Virus record (IMG/VR): IMGVR_UViG_3300034073_002909
Location: 1 to 26,323 of that record
Length of the DNA stretch: 26,323 nt
Direction: 5' to 3' (one strand)
Origin: a virus
This document shows positions 6,696-13,184 of this stretch, piece after piece. The stretch's first letter is position 1, and the number at the start of each line of letters is the position of its first letter. The translations under genes and the position numbers were made by a program. A model generated the notes under the pieces. It was not told where the DNA came from, made no database searches, and saw only the letters and a list, made by a program, of their open reading frames with translations.

Positions 6696-7211
6696 ATGAT
6701 CTTACCCGATCACGAAATTGCTCGTTATTGTCAAATCTATGGAATGGTTGAAGATTACGATTCGGACTTGATCAATCCGGCCAGTCTGGACGTCCGCCTT
6801 GGGCCCACGATCATGGTCGAGGATGCCGTCGACGACGAGCTCAGGGCAGTGTCGATTGCGCACACCACCAAGGAAGATCCTTTCTATCTGCAGCCGGGGC
6901 AGTTCATCCTGGCCGAGACAATCGAAACCTTCAATCTGCCGGATGACATCTGCGCTCAGTTCGTCCTGAAGTCAAGCCGTGGCCGTGAGGGCATCAGTCA
7001 CGCGCTTTGCGGCTATTGCGATCCCGGGTGGCATGGCAGCCGGCTGACAATGGAACTGCATTGCCTGCGCCAGTTGCATCCGGTGAAGCTGTGGCACGGC
7101 ATGAAAATCGGACAGATGAAGTTCGAGCTAATGCTGTCGGCACCGCTGCGCGATTATTCGCAGACTGGCCGCTACAACATGGACAAGAGCGTTCAACCGA
7201 GCCGTGGCTGA
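6696..7211 (+). CDS. dcd: dCTP deaminase
   Basis: 171 residues. The N-terminus M-I-L-P-D-H-E-I, the N-P-A-S-L-D-V-R-L-G strand, F-I-L-A-E-T-I-E-T-F, the S-S-R-G-R-E-G loop and D-P-G-W-H-G-S-x-L-T-M-E-L with its Glu match the Dcd/trimeric dUTPase fold; the Ser, Arg and Glu are the expected active-site residues. The enzyme converts dCTP to dUTP, or directly to dUMP in bifunctional members, feeding thymidylate synthesis. Its stop overlaps the following thyX gene, so the two steps are co-expressed. I cannot tell from sequence whether it also hydrolyses dUTP. Confidence 0.9.
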   Translation: MILPDHEIARYCQIYGMVEDYDSDLINPASLDVRLGPTIMVEDAVDDELRAVSIAHTTKEDPFYLQPGQFILAETIETFNLPDDICAQFVLKSSRGREGISHALCGYCDPGWHGSRLTMELHCLRQLHPVKLWHGMKIGQMKFELMLSAPLRDYSQTGRYNMDKSVQPSRG

Positions 7212-7938
7212 AATGGATTCACGATTCCGCGTTAAAACGCTCCGTGCAACCGAAAGCCCGCAACAGCTTGTGTGGCTGGCATTGCATCAGGATTACAGCG
7301 AGGATTCGGTGATCGATTGCGTCGATCCACCGTGCGAGCGAGTGTCGGGTGAGATTGCGGTGAAGCGGCTGCTGGCCGGCGAGCGAGGGCACTACGGCTG
7401 CCTGGAGCATCCGCAGATCAGCCTGGCTGTCGCCGGTTTCCCGCATTCGGTGATGCAGCAGGCCCGCACCCATCGCGTGGGCGTCAGTTTTGATGTGCAG
7501 TCGGGGCGATACACCGGCAAGAGGATCATCGACCTGGCCGAAGGCAGACGAGAAATCGAGGACGTATTTTATCTTCGACCCCCTGGTGAATACCACGATC
7601 GCAAAGGCAAGTCTTATCAGTACACTAAGGACCAGCGCAAGGTCGATAGCTTCATCTTGCTCGAATCTGCTGTTAAATTTCGCAATGCAATAGCAGAACG
7701 CGGAATGTCTGAGGAACACGCCAGGGACATGATTCCGTACGCAATCAGGCAGGATTTTGTTGTCAGCTTTAACCTGCGATCAGCGCTGCATTTTATGGAC
7801 CTTAGGGGTAAAGCTGACGCTCAGCACGAAATAGTGCAGCTCTCGCAATTGCTTTGGCCTTGCATTCAGGAATGGGCGCCAGAAATTGCTGCCTATTACA
7901 CGAAACATCGCCTGGGCAAGGCACGTCTCGCCCCCTAG
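7204..7938 (+). CDS. thyX: flavin-dependent thymidylate synthase ThyX
   Basis: 244 residues. Motifs include G-H-Y-G-C-L-E-H-P-Q-I-S near 61-72, F-P-H-S-V-M-Q-Q-A-R-T-H-R near 79-91, S-F-D-V-Q-S-G-R-Y-T-G, and a C-terminal R-D-M-I-P-Y-A-I-R-Q-D...R-S-A-L-H-F-M-D-L-R substrate/flavin region. The ThyX signature normally reads RHR-x7-S; here it is T-H-R followed by eight residues before the Ser, a variant I associate with cyanobacterial and cyanophage ThyX. It methylates dUMP to dTMP using FAD and methylenetetrahydrofolate. The GTG at 7204 overlaps the dcd stop; an ATG at 7213 is an alternative start. Confidence 0.93.
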   Translation: MAEMDSRFRVKTLRATESPQQLVWLALHQDYSEDSVIDCVDPPCERVSGEIAVKRLLAGERGHYGCLEHPQISLAVAGFPHSVMQQARTHRVGVSFDVQSGRYTGKRIIDLAEGRREIEDVFYLRPPGEYHDRKGKSYQYTKDQRKVDSFILLESAVKFRNAIAERGMSEEHARDMIPYAIRQDFVVSFNLRSALHFMDLRGKADAQHEIVQLSQLLWPCIQEWAPEIAAYYTKHRLGKARLAP

Positions 7939-7962
7939 AGTTCCCTCGGAGGACACGGAACC

Positions 7963-8181
7963 ATGTCAGTCCATCTAGTCGATGTAAAGGCTCGCTTAAT
8001 CATCGAGTCCGATGTCGATGAAGAAGAATTGGCTGGAAACCTTTGTGCTCGGATCGAGGAATATCTTCGATCGAATGAAAAAATAATTGACATCGAGATA
8101 GAGAACACGCTGCTGCCTCTGGACGATGACGATGGATCACGCGATTCAGGAAGCAGAGCTGATCCCCAAGCGTGCAAGTAA
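7963..8181 (+). CDS. small acidic phage protein, unknown function
   Basis: 72 residues preceded by an excellent ribosome site (GGAGGA, 7948-7953). The first 50 residues have a beta-alpha-beta pattern (V-K-A-R-L-I-I-E-S, then E-E-L-A-G-N-L-C-A-R-I-E-E-Y-L, then I-I-D-I-E-I-E). The end is an Asp-rich disordered tail that overlaps the next gene by 56 bp. It has no motif I recognise. It lies 24 bp after thyX in the same direction, so it is probably co-transcribed. Confidence 0.65.
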   Translation: MSVHLVDVKARLIIESDVDEEELAGNLCARIEEYLRSNEKIIDIEIENTLLPLDDDDGSRDSGSRADPQACK

Positions 8182-8530
8182 GCAGCGCTTTCGGCATTCA
8201 ATCTTTGAGGCTTGGGGGCACAATTGCGCGTATTGCGGCAACTATGCCGACACGCTCGATCACGTCGTGCCAAGGCTGAACGGTGGATTGACCGTGAAAT
8301 ACAACCTGGTGCCAGCCTGCAAGCGTTGCAACGGCAACAAAGGCCATCAGCCGGTCTGGGCATGGTGGACGCAACAGAAGTACTGGAGCATCCCCAGGGC
8401 CCTGCGGGTGCTGGCGTGGGTGAGGCGTCAGGCCAGCCAGAACGCTGAGCATTCGTGGGCGCATCTCCCACCAGAGCGCCTGCCTTCCGGGAATCCCAAT
8501 GAGCACTCACCGGCCACAAACTGCCAGTGA
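8126..8530 (+). CDS. HNH endonuclease
   Basis: 134 residues with a compact HNH core: C-A-Y-C-G-N near 35-40, T-L-D-H-V-V-P-R-L-N-G-G near 43-54, N-L-V-P-A-C-K-R-C-N-G-N-K-G near 60-73, followed by a Trp-rich helix (W-A-W-W-T-Q-Q-K-Y-W). It is paralogous to the antisense HNH gene at 4445-4756. Its 3' end runs about 100 bp into a convergent gene on the other strand, where the C-terminal residues look poorly structured. Either a homing endonuclease or a phage nuclease with a DNA-processing role; sequence alone does not decide. Confidence 0.85.
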   Translation: MTMDHAIQEAELIPKRASKQRFRHSIFEAWGHNCAYCGNYADTLDHVVPRLNGGLTVKYNLVPACKRCNGNKGHQPVWAWWTQQKYWSIPRALRVLAWVRRQASQNAEHSWAHLPPERLPSGNPNEHSPATNCQ

Positions 8531-8733
8531 GTGCATTGCTGGCACGTTGGGCGGCCATTGGTGATCGTCTTCGCGTCCGCATAGAGCTGCTCGGCTTCAG
8601 CGATCGCCGTGGGCAGCTCGCGTGCTGACAGGGGAAGCTCCACGACCTGTTTACCCACCTTCAAGCGGACAATCCACTGATCTCCGGCCGGGAGCAACAC
8701 CATTCGGCCCGAGTGGTATCTCAGGGATGGCAC
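8428..8733 (-). CDS. small protein with C-terminal Cys cluster
   Basis: 101 residues. The N-terminal half is a beta sheet-like DNA/RNA-binding style segment (Q-W-I-V-R-L-K-V-G-K-Q-V-V-E-L-P-L) followed by a helix (A-I-A-E-A-E-Q-L-Y). The C-terminus holds C-Q-Q-C-T-H-W, C-S-L-G-F-P-E, C-A-H-E-C-S-A-F, a likely zinc or iron-sulfur site. C-S-L-G-F-P-E type clusters occur in other cyanophage proteins and a related one lies at 19725-19928 here. It overlaps the kinase gene upstream by 83 bp and the convergent HNH gene by 103 bp; a start at 8703 would shorten the first overlap. It is the last gene of the long leftward operon. Confidence 0.6.
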   Translation of the reverse strand: MPSLRYHSGRMVLLPAGDQWIVRLKVGKQVVELPLSARELPTAIAEAEQLYADAKTITNGRPTCQQCTHWQFVAGECSLGFPEGRRSGGRCAHECSAFWLA

Positions 8734-9238
8734 TTAGTAATTCCTCAAGAGTTCCTCCATTGATTATCTCATGAGTGAAATAAGGCCATTCATCAAGACC
8801 GCCTTCTGATGCGTGCGTTGTGTTCCGCGTCACACCAGGCCTGACAATGCGCCAGATTTGTCCGCCAAGGTTGCGGATCAGTTCAGCTTCATTCACAAAG
8901 CGGACATCATCAACAACTGTGAAGTTGCATCGACTGACCCGGGCAAGCCAGTGATCGATCCACATCGAGGGCGACACGCAGGTGCGCCCCCATTCGGTGC
9001 CGAGGGTGCGGAGCATGTGCCGAGCAGAGACCTTGAATTCTGGAATCAAAGCCTCTTTGTCGACGTAAACGTAATGGTGGATAGCATCTTCTGAATAGCC
9101 CATGCTTTTCAGCATGGCGCCGAGCATGTCCTTGAGCGGCTGGGCAAATGAATTTACCTTGTAGCCACGCTTTTGAATTTCTTGCGCAACCGTGGTTTTG
9201 CCGGATTGCGCTGCAGGGGAATAGAGTCCAATAATCAT
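8651..9238 (-). CDS. deoxynucleoside monophosphate kinase-like P-loop protein
   Basis: 195 residues. The N-terminus I-I-G-L-Y-S-P-A-A-Q-S-G-K-T-T is a Walker A loop with the usual first Gly replaced by Pro. Later elements fit the phage dNMP kinase family (T4 gene 1 type): F-A-Q-P-L-K-D-M-L near 31-39, R-H-M-L-R-T-L-G-T-E-W-G-R near 73-85, and V-V-D-D-V-R-F-x-N-E-A near 108-118 (Walker B-like DDVR). It would phosphorylate dNMPs such as the dTMP made by ThyX. Its start overlaps the preceding stop in an ATGA junction. The last ~25 residues overlap the downstream gene and look unstructured. Confidence 0.82.
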   Translation of the reverse strand: MIIGLYSPAAQSGKTTVAQEIQKRGYKVNSFAQPLKDMLGAMLKSMGYSEDAIHHYVYVDKEALIPEFKVSARHMLRTLGTEWGRTCVSPSMWIDHWLARVSRCNFTVVDDVRFVNEAELIRNLGGQIWRIVRPGVTRNTTHASEGGLDEWPYFTHEIINGGTLEELLSAIPEIPLGPNGVAPGRRSVDCPLEGG

Positions 9239-9399
9239 TGTTCAGACCATGCTTGCCTGGCCTCAAGACCGCATTGCAGGCAGAACTCTTGCCAGAGTCC
9301 GCTGTAAAGCATGTTCGTGCGACCAGATTGTTCGTAAAGAAAATCTAAAAAATCAGCCTTAACCTGTTCAGTCCTTGGATGGCAAGGAAACGTTTGCAT
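9235..9399 (-). CDS. 54-residue protein, unknown
   Basis: Ends in an ATGA overlap with the kinase start, the usual coupling in this operon. From the ATG at 9399 (GGTGG six bases before it) it encodes 54 residues, mostly helix: T-E-Q-V-K-A-D-F-L-D-F-L-Y-E-Q-S-G-R, then a Cys pair F-C-L-Q-C-G and an acidic end. An earlier ATG at 9420 is possible. I do not recognise a family. Confidence 0.5.
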   Translation of the reverse strand: MQTFPCHPRTEQVKADFLDFLYEQSGRTNMLYSGLWQEFCLQCGLEARQAWSEQ

Positions 9400-9607
9400 G
9401 AGGCCACCGGGCTTTTGCATAGGAGATTGCTGCGTCAGGATTCGGTGCCGGCGTTGTCCAGGTCATCGGAAGCGCACCCGGGACGCGGACGATCACCTTA
9501 AAGGGCTTGGTGATGTCGGTTGGCTTCGGTCGAGAAATGCCGTCACCGAATAGCGGCTGATTCTCTTCTGTATGTTCTTGCCAAATGAAAGACATAAATT
9601 CAGGCAT
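9368..9607 (-). CDS. small phage protein, unknown
   Basis: 79 residues. The C-terminal half (F-K-V-I-V-R-V-P-G-A-L-P-M-T-W-T-T-P, then A-I-S-Y-A-K-A-R-W-P) is a beta-beta-alpha unit like short proteins of cyanophage early operons, in which a strand-hairpin precedes A-x-x-Y-A-x-x-R-W-P. An in-frame ATG at 9595 is an alternative start. It overlaps its upstream neighbour by 8 bp and its downstream one by 32 bp. Role unknown. Confidence 0.62.
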   Translation of the reverse strand: MPEFMSFIWQEHTEENQPLFGDGISRPKPTDITKPFKVIVRVPGALPMTWTTPAPNPDAAISYAKARWPHANVSLPSKD

Positions 9608-10001
9608 TTGAAATTAGTAATTGTCGAATACGGCATGCCGTAAATGGACCGTCTGCAATGAGCTGCCAGATGGCTCTCATGGCTGCACGGGCCCGCTTTT
9701 CAGACGTGATCGACTCCGTCTGATCCATGGCAGCAATCACTGCCTTCAGGCACTGCTGAAACAGGAAATCGTCCTGTTGCATCAGCGCCTCGCGCCAGTT
9801 TGCCACCTCAGTCAGCGACAGCGGACCGAAGTTGCGAATCTTCATCAGATCGCTGCCGCTGGCCAGCATGATTTGTTGCGCGGTGTCGTATCCGCCACGC
9901 TTCAGCGCGTTTTGCGTCCTTTGCGAGATATGCTGCTGCGTCTCTGGCAACAGCCGAAAATCCGACCAAGCATTGGTTTGGGTATTCTGATTCAGCCGCA
10001 T
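9600..10001 (-). CDS. RNA polymerase alpha-CTD-like helix-hairpin-helix protein
   Basis: 133 residues. Residues ~24-72 match the C-terminal domain of the bacterial RNA polymerase alpha subunit: I-S-Q-R-T-Q-N-A-L-K-R-G-G-Y-D-T, then D-L-M-K-I-R-N-F-G-P-L-S-L-T-E-V. Positions equivalent to E. coli R265, N268, N294, G296 and S299, which contact UP-element DNA or activators, are kept (R28, N31, N57, G59, S62), while the K298 equivalent is Leu. The alpha N-terminal domain is absent. The C-terminal half is helical and unrelated. It could bind promoter DNA or activators in place of host alpha, or be a generic HhH DNA-binding protein. Confidence 0.7.
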   Translation of the reverse strand: MRLNQNTQTNAWSDFRLLPETQQHISQRTQNALKRGGYDTAQQIMLASGSDLMKIRNFGPLSLTEVANWREALMQQDDFLFQQCLKAVIAAMDQTESITSEKRARAAMRAIWQLIADGPFTACRIRQLLISNA

Positions 10002-10080
10002 TACGAGCTTTCAGTGGCGATTCTGCATAAACAAAATCTATTACAGATGTTGAAGGAATAGCAAAATAGAAGGGCTGCAT
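9808..10080 (-). CDS. small protein overlapping the alpha-CTD-like gene
   Basis: 90 residues from the ATG at 10080; an in-frame ATG at 10149 would overlap the upstream stop by 11 bp. The first ~55 residues read well (M-Q-P-F-Y-F-A-I-P-S-T-S-V-I-D-F-V, A-E-S-P-L-K-A-R-N-A-A, Y-P-N-Q-C-L-V-G-F). The last 35 (A-K-R-A-E-A-W-R-I-R-H-R...) look like an arbitrary reading of the alpha-CTD gene, so the conserved part is probably the N-terminal segment. About 194 bp overlap the alpha-CTD-like gene in another frame, unusually long for this operon. Unknown function. Confidence 0.5.
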   Translation of the reverse strand: MQPFYFAIPSTSVIDFVYAESPLKARNAAESEYPNQCLVGFSAVARDAAAYLAKDAKRAEAWRIRHRATNHAGQRQRSDEDSQLRSAVAD

Positions 10081-10138
10081 GGGATGAGCTGCGTGGCCGC
10101 GCACAGGATGCCATGACTGGATGAGTGCGCAATGTGTT

Positions 10139-10489
10139 TTAGGGCACATGTTTCCATAGTTTTCTGTTAAGAATTCTGCTGGTGTGATCGCGGCTCATGC
10201 CAAATCGCTGAGCGATCTCCTGCACCGACGCCCCTTCTCGGCGCAATTGCCGCATCTGGCGCACGTTGTCCTCGTTGAGCACAGCGCTGGCATGCTGGGA
10301 TCCCTTCGGGCCTGTGCCTGGGCGCCTGGAGCCGCGCTTGGCGCCTGGCTTCCTGGGGAAGTACTCCTCGAGCGTCCTGGTGATCTGCCCGCAATCAAGG
10401 CATCTGGCCCAGCGATGGCGCCCCTCTGTGCGCTGCTCGGTGTTGACGACGCGGGTCTCGCCATCGCAGAAACGACATGGAAAACCCAT
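10139..10489 (-). CDS. zinc-ribbon plus helix-turn-helix protein, likely regulator
   Basis: 116 residues. Residues 5-45 form a zinc ribbon with C-R-F-C...R-C-L-D-C-G and E-x-T-R-V-V-N-T, resembling the NrdR N-terminal ribbon. A basic Pro/Gly linker follows, then a resolvase-type HTH near 72-113 (V-R-Q-M-R-Q-L-R-R-E-G, S-V-Q-E-I-A-Q-R-F-G-M-S-R-D-H-T-S-R-I-L). It lacks the NrdR ATP-cone, so it is not NrdR itself. A DNA-binding or regulatory role is well supported; the target is unknown. It lies three bases after its upstream neighbour's stop. Confidence 0.75.
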   Translation of the reverse strand: MGFPCRFCDGETRVVNTEQRTEGRHRWARCLDCGQITRTLEEYFPRKPGAKRGSRRPGTGPKGSQHASAVLNEDNVRQMRQLRREGASVQEIAQRFGMSRDHTSRILNRKLWKHVP

Positions 10490-10492
10490 CGA

Positions 10493-10708
10493 TCAGGCGA
10501 TCGATCCCAGCATGATGTCCTCACCGGTGTCGGAGTAGACCAGGCAGTCCTTGGACCAGCCGAGCGGGTTGCCCTTGACCGGCGTTGCCATGGCATCAGG
10601 TTTTTCGATGGCAACAATTTCGTCAACGAAATCCTCCGCAACATCCTCGCTATCTGCCCAAACGTAGGCCTCGTATGTGACGGATACAACAAAAAGCTGT
10701 TTACTCAT
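10493..10708 (-). CDS. 71-residue acidic phage protein, unknown
   Basis: Starts M-S-K-Q-L-F-V-V-S-V-T-Y-E-A-Y-V-W-A-D-S-E, a beta hairpin followed by an acidic helix (D-V-A-E-D-F-V-D-E-I-V), the pattern of small phage proteins carrying an x-V-x-A-x-S-x-E-E-A motif. Its start overlaps the stop of the upstream membrane-protein gene by ATGA (10705-10708). Probably a cytoplasmic adaptor; no function can be assigned. Confidence 0.6.
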   Translation of the reverse strand: MSKQLFVVSVTYEAYVWADSEDVAEDFVDEIVAIEKPDAMATPVKGNPLGWSKDCLVYSDTGEDIMLGSIA

Positions 10709-10911
10709 GATTCGCAGAGATCAGAGAAAAAGGCGATAAACTCGGCGTCGTCCTTAGTAAATTTTTTAACAGCCTGTGCAATGGCGCGCAATACCATTAC
10801 AAATACAAAGCCTGGAAAAAGTAAAGAAAGGAGGCCGAGCAGCGCGAAGAAAAGACGCTGCTTGAACGTAATCGCTTTTGCGATGTCAGACATGAATTCA
10901 GTTGATTTCAT
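10705..10911 (-). CDS. small single-span membrane protein
   Basis: 68 residues from the ATG at 10911, which makes an exact ATGA overlap with the preceding stop; an upstream GTG-like start at 10932 is less likely. A basic segment (A-I-T-F-K-Q-R) precedes a strongly hydrophobic stretch (L-F-F-A-L-L-G-L-L-S-L-L-F-P-G-F-V-F-V), then a Lys/Asp-rich end. It is likely an inner or thylakoid membrane protein made early in infection. Role unknown. Confidence 0.6.
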   Translation of the reverse strand: MKSTEFMSDIAKAITFKQRLFFALLGLLSLLFPGFVFVMVLRAIAQAVKKFTKDDAEFIAFFSDLCES

Positions 10912-11111
10912 CTCATTAACCAGCAGTGCCAATCGTTTTCAGTGTTGATAAAAGCGCACTCGCCTGGGATCCCATAAGTGTTGGATTCGTAAAAGCCATC
11001 AGTGCCCCATAACTCTAGCATATAAGAAGCCTGATTGGCCCAGAAAAAGCGACCGATGTTGCCGCCGTTGCTTGTGATGCTAATAAAAGCATCAGGGATG
11101 AATGGCGTCAT
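10908..11111 (-). CDS. 67-residue aromatic-rich protein, unknown
   Basis: Rich in Phe, Trp, Tyr and Asn (I-G-R-F-F-W-A-N-Q-A-S-Y, D-G-F-Y-E-S-N-T-Y-G, N-D-W-H-C-W). It has no membrane segment and no known motif. It sits in the leftward operon, overlapping the upstream gene by 20 bp and joined to the downstream gene by ATGA, and these overlaps are the main evidence that it is translated. Confidence 0.5.
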   Translation of the reverse strand: MTPFIPDAFISITSNGGNIGRFFWANQASYMLELWGTDGFYESNTYGIPGECAFINTENDWHCWLMR

Positions 11112-11388
11112 TGTTCAATTCGTTAATGATGTCGAAAATGTCTTGGCGGATGCCATCGGCGCCCTTGATGCGGACCGCCAGAGCGGTCAGGGCGGCGGCA
11201 AGCGCCTTGCTGGTGCTTTGCTGCTCGTGGAAGGCCTCGAGGATTGCCTTACTGGCCGGGCATGGCTCGGCAAGCGCTGCGCTGGCGATGTCGACCCACT
11301 GCTGAAACACCACCCGATAACGAGGCGGCCAGTCAGCCTTCTCGAGGCAGTCAAGCAGTTCGATGGACAGCGCACGGAAATCAGTCAT
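11092..11388 (-). CDS. small helical phage protein, family resembles its upstream neighbour
   Basis: 98 residues, nearly all helix: F-R-A-L-S-I-E-L-L-D-C-L-E, W-P-P-R-Y-R, then K-A-L-A-A-A-L-T-A-L-A-V-R and a final helix. The opening M-T-D and the following S-x-x-x-L-L-D pattern suggest kinship with the next gene upstream (M-T-D-L-S-P-A-A-Q-A-V-L-D-A). Small M-T-D-x-S helical proteins are frequent in cyanophage early operons. It is joined to its upstream gene by ATGA at 11385-11388. Unknown function. Confidence 0.6.
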   Translation of the reverse strand: MTDFRALSIELLDCLEKADWPPRYRVVFQQWVDIASAALAEPCPASKAILEAFHEQQSTSKALAAALTALAVRIKGADGIRQDIFDIINELNNDAIHP

Positions 11389-11681
11389 TGGTGGATGGAT
11401 GTAGAGGTTTTGTCGCAGCCTTGGTTCCGGAGGGTAGGCCCGGGCAGGGCTTTGCCCTTCAGTTCGGTGGCGATGGCGAGGAGCTGCTGGCGAATGTCCA
11501 CGACACCTCCCAACTCAACGTCCCACGGTCGCTCTTCGATGAAGAGTCGCTCTTGTTCAGGCGGCACCACCTGATCCGCAGTAGCTCGCAGCGCGGCGGC
11601 AAGGATCTGGCGAGAGTCATAGCAGGGATGCAGGTTGCTGGCGTCTAGCACCGCCTGCGCTGCAGGAGACAGGTCAGTCAT
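11385..11681 (-). CDS. small helical phage protein (M-T-D-L-S-P family)
   Basis: 98 residues. Starts with the recurrent cyanophage opening M-T-D-L-S-P-A-A-Q-A-V-L-D-A and contains Q-I-L-A-A-A-L-R-A-T-A-D-Q-V, an A-A-A-L-R-A-x-A-D-Q pattern I recall from many cyanophage and Synechococcus small proteins. A second helix (I-R-Q-Q-L-L-A-I-A-T-E-L) follows, then a polar tail. Coupled by ATGA to the next gene and overlapping the previous one by 8 bp. Function unknown, but the family resemblance makes a real gene likely. Confidence 0.68.
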   Translation of the reverse strand: MTDLSPAAQAVLDASNLHPCYDSRQILAAALRATADQVVPPEQERLFIEERPWDVELGGVVDIRQQLLAIATELKGKALPGPTLRNQGCDKTSTSIHQ

Positions 11682-11862
11682 TGGCCTGGTTCAGGTAGTC
11701 AGTTTGTGAAATTGTTGGCAGCGGATCACCAAGCGCTTCAAGTGCGCAGATCATGCACCAATGCCCTTCGTGACCTTTGATGTTGCTTGAGATGGTGTGT
11801 GGGTGTGTTCCATGTTTGGGACAAATTACGCCGGGGCCGGCCCATGTGTAGAAATCAGTCAT
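11674..11862 (-). CDS. small zinc-finger-like phage protein
   Basis: 62 residues with C-P-K-H-G near 14-18 and W-C-M-I-C near 35-39 separated by a His-containing loop (H-T-I-S-S-N-I-K-G-H-E-G). This C-x2-H-(x)n-C-x2-C arrangement, with the S-N-I-x-G-H-E-G-x-W-C core, resembles a small cyanophage protein type I have seen repeatedly. Likely binds zinc. It is coupled to its upstream gene by ATGA (11859-11862). Confidence 0.66.
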   Translation of the reverse strand: MTDFYTWAGPGVICPKHGTHPHTISSNIKGHEGHWCMICALEALGDPLPTISQTDYLNQAND

Positions 11863-12365
11863 TGATTTCCCCAGCGACTGAGAACGGCGCGAGCGTATTC
11901 CAGTGCAACAGTGTTAAGCACCACACGAAAGAGACCCGGCTCGACTTGGCCGCCAGTCGCCGTGGAATGCACATTGGAAGCAGCCGCAAACTCGTCCCGC
12001 ATGGTTTCGGGCATCAGTTCCAGCAGTTCTTCGTCTGTTGGCATTTGCGGCTCGGACTGGTCGAGATAGGCGCGAGCTTCGGCCAGCAAATCAAGTTCGT
12101 CTTTCTCGTACCATCCTTCCCATTCCATGAGCATTTCCAGCGCATCAGTGAATCGCTGGATCAGGCCTCTAGATTTCGTATCGCATCGGTTTGTCGCGGT
12201 GTTCTGTTTAAGAAACTCGACCATCAAACGGTGGGCTTCACCAGCATCACCAATGAACTGATCCCGGTAATGAAAGCCTTCTTTGTCAAAACGAATGACC
12301 TCTTCCATTCTATCCGGAGTGTCTTGTTGAAAAATAACTTTGTTGTCCATTGTTGGTTCAATCAT
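11859..12365 (-). CDS. acidic protein of unknown function
   Basis: 168 residues from the ATG at 12365, chosen because GGAG lies seven bases upstream; an ATG at 12350 is the alternative. The protein is acidic and helical. One part reads as a beta segment (V-I-R-F-D-K-E-G-F-H-Y-R-D-Q-F-I-G), followed by helices with E-A-H-R-L-M-V-E-F-L-K-Q and a C-terminal helix A-L-E-Y-A-R-A-V-L-S-R-W-G. The A-R-A-V-L-x-R-W-G ending is common to several cyanophage early proteins. It overlaps its upstream gene by 8 bp. No activity can be assigned. Confidence 0.65.
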   Translation of the reverse strand: MIEPTMDNKVIFQQDTPDRMEEVIRFDKEGFHYRDQFIGDAGEAHRLMVEFLKQNTATNRCDTKSRGLIQRFTDALEMLMEWEGWYEKDELDLLAEARAYLDQSEPQMPTDEELLELMPETMRDEFAAASNVHSTATGGQVEPGLFRVVLNTVALEYARAVLSRWGNQ

Positions 12366-12714
12366 CGAGTTGCTCCAAGGCGCGGCGGATGGTGCTGAGA
12401 TCTTTCATCTGGTCACTAAAGAATTCACCCGTTGATACAAGACGTGTGAGTTTCTCCAGCGCCTGCTCCTTCAAACTCGGCGGTTTGGGGCGGCGGGCGG
12501 CGCGGAGTCCTTTGGCAGCGCGGTCGTTGTAGAGCAGCGCCTGTCGCTGAACGCACGCCTCCAGCTCCTGGTCCGCGCCCCATTGAACGGCGCGGGTGGC
12601 AAGGATTTCCACGCTCTCCCCAGTGAACTCGTCGTAAGTCAGGCGACACTCAGGGCAAGCCTCGGCAACCCATTGCTCTACCAGCTCCGGCGGTGGGGTG
12701 ATGGGGTGGGTCAT
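12358..12714 (-). CDS. small phage protein (P-P-P-E-L-V-x-Q-W family)
   Basis: 118 residues. The ATG at 12714 has GGAGG seven bases upstream and overlaps the previous stop by ATGA, so the start is firm. The opening T-H-P-I-T-P-P-P-E-L-V-E-Q-W-V, the A-V-Q-W-G-A-D-Q-E-L-E-A-C core and the K-P-P-S-L-K-E-Q-A-L segment match a small protein family I recall from cyanophages and picocyanobacteria. The final S-T-I-R-R-A-L-E-Q-L helix also fits. Role unknown. Confidence 0.78.
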   Translation of the reverse strand: MTHPITPPPELVEQWVAEACPECRLTYDEFTGESVEILATRAVQWGADQELEACVQRQALLYNDRAAKGLRAARRPKPPSLKEQALEKLTRLVSTGEFFSDQMKDLSTIRRALEQLDD

Positions 12715-13184
12715 CGCTCGGCCTCCCGCGTCAGCATCCAAGCGGCATCACCGCCGGTGTTCTCGTCCAACCACGCCGCCACCTCGCGGATCGCGGCGTA
12801 GGCTCCCGACCAGTTGATGGATTCGCCGTCTTGACTGATGGCGGCGGCCACTCGGGTGATCAGCAAAGGCCCCTTGACCGCTGGCTTGGAGTTTGGCGTC
12901 AGCAAATCCATGAGCTGTTGCGCCTGCTCGGACGTCAGCTTCAGTGGCTCGTTGATTTCGTAGACCTTTGAAGCTTTGCGCTCGGGCAACCCTGCTGCCG
13001 CACGGATCTGCTCCGGTGTGGCGTTGCGGATCAGGTCCATGCACGCATGAAACCGGCGGTCGTTTTCTTCCTCGTCGATCGGCTCAGGCTGCTGCTGCGC
13101 AGCCTCCAGGGCCTCGACCCTGGCGCGAAGCTCGAGGACGGCATCTAGCCAGCGTGCGGCATCTGTTTCCCATTGCTGAGTCAC
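12711..13184 (-). CDS. phage protein of unknown function, helical
   Basis: 157 residues. The GTG at 13184 has GGAGG seven bases upstream and overlaps the preceding stop as GTGA. The N-terminus (T-Q-Q-W-E-T-D-A-A-R-W) leads into a coiled coil (A-V-L-E-L-R-A-R-V-E-A-L-E-A). The middle has T-S-E-Q-A-Q-Q-L-M-D-L-L and the end A-A-I-R-E-V-A-A-W-L-D-E-N. The last part resembles a recurrent small-protein module (A-I-R-E-V-A-x-W-L) of cyanophage early operons. Probably an oligomer through its coiled coil. Function unknown. Confidence 0.7.
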   Translation of the reverse strand: MTQQWETDAARWLDAVLELRARVEALEAAQQQPEPIDEEENDRRFHACMDLIRNATPEQIRAAAGLPERKASKVYEINEPLKLTSEQAQQLMDLLTPNSKPAVKGPLLITRVAAAISQDGESINWSGAYAAIREVAAWLDENTGGDAAWMLTREAER

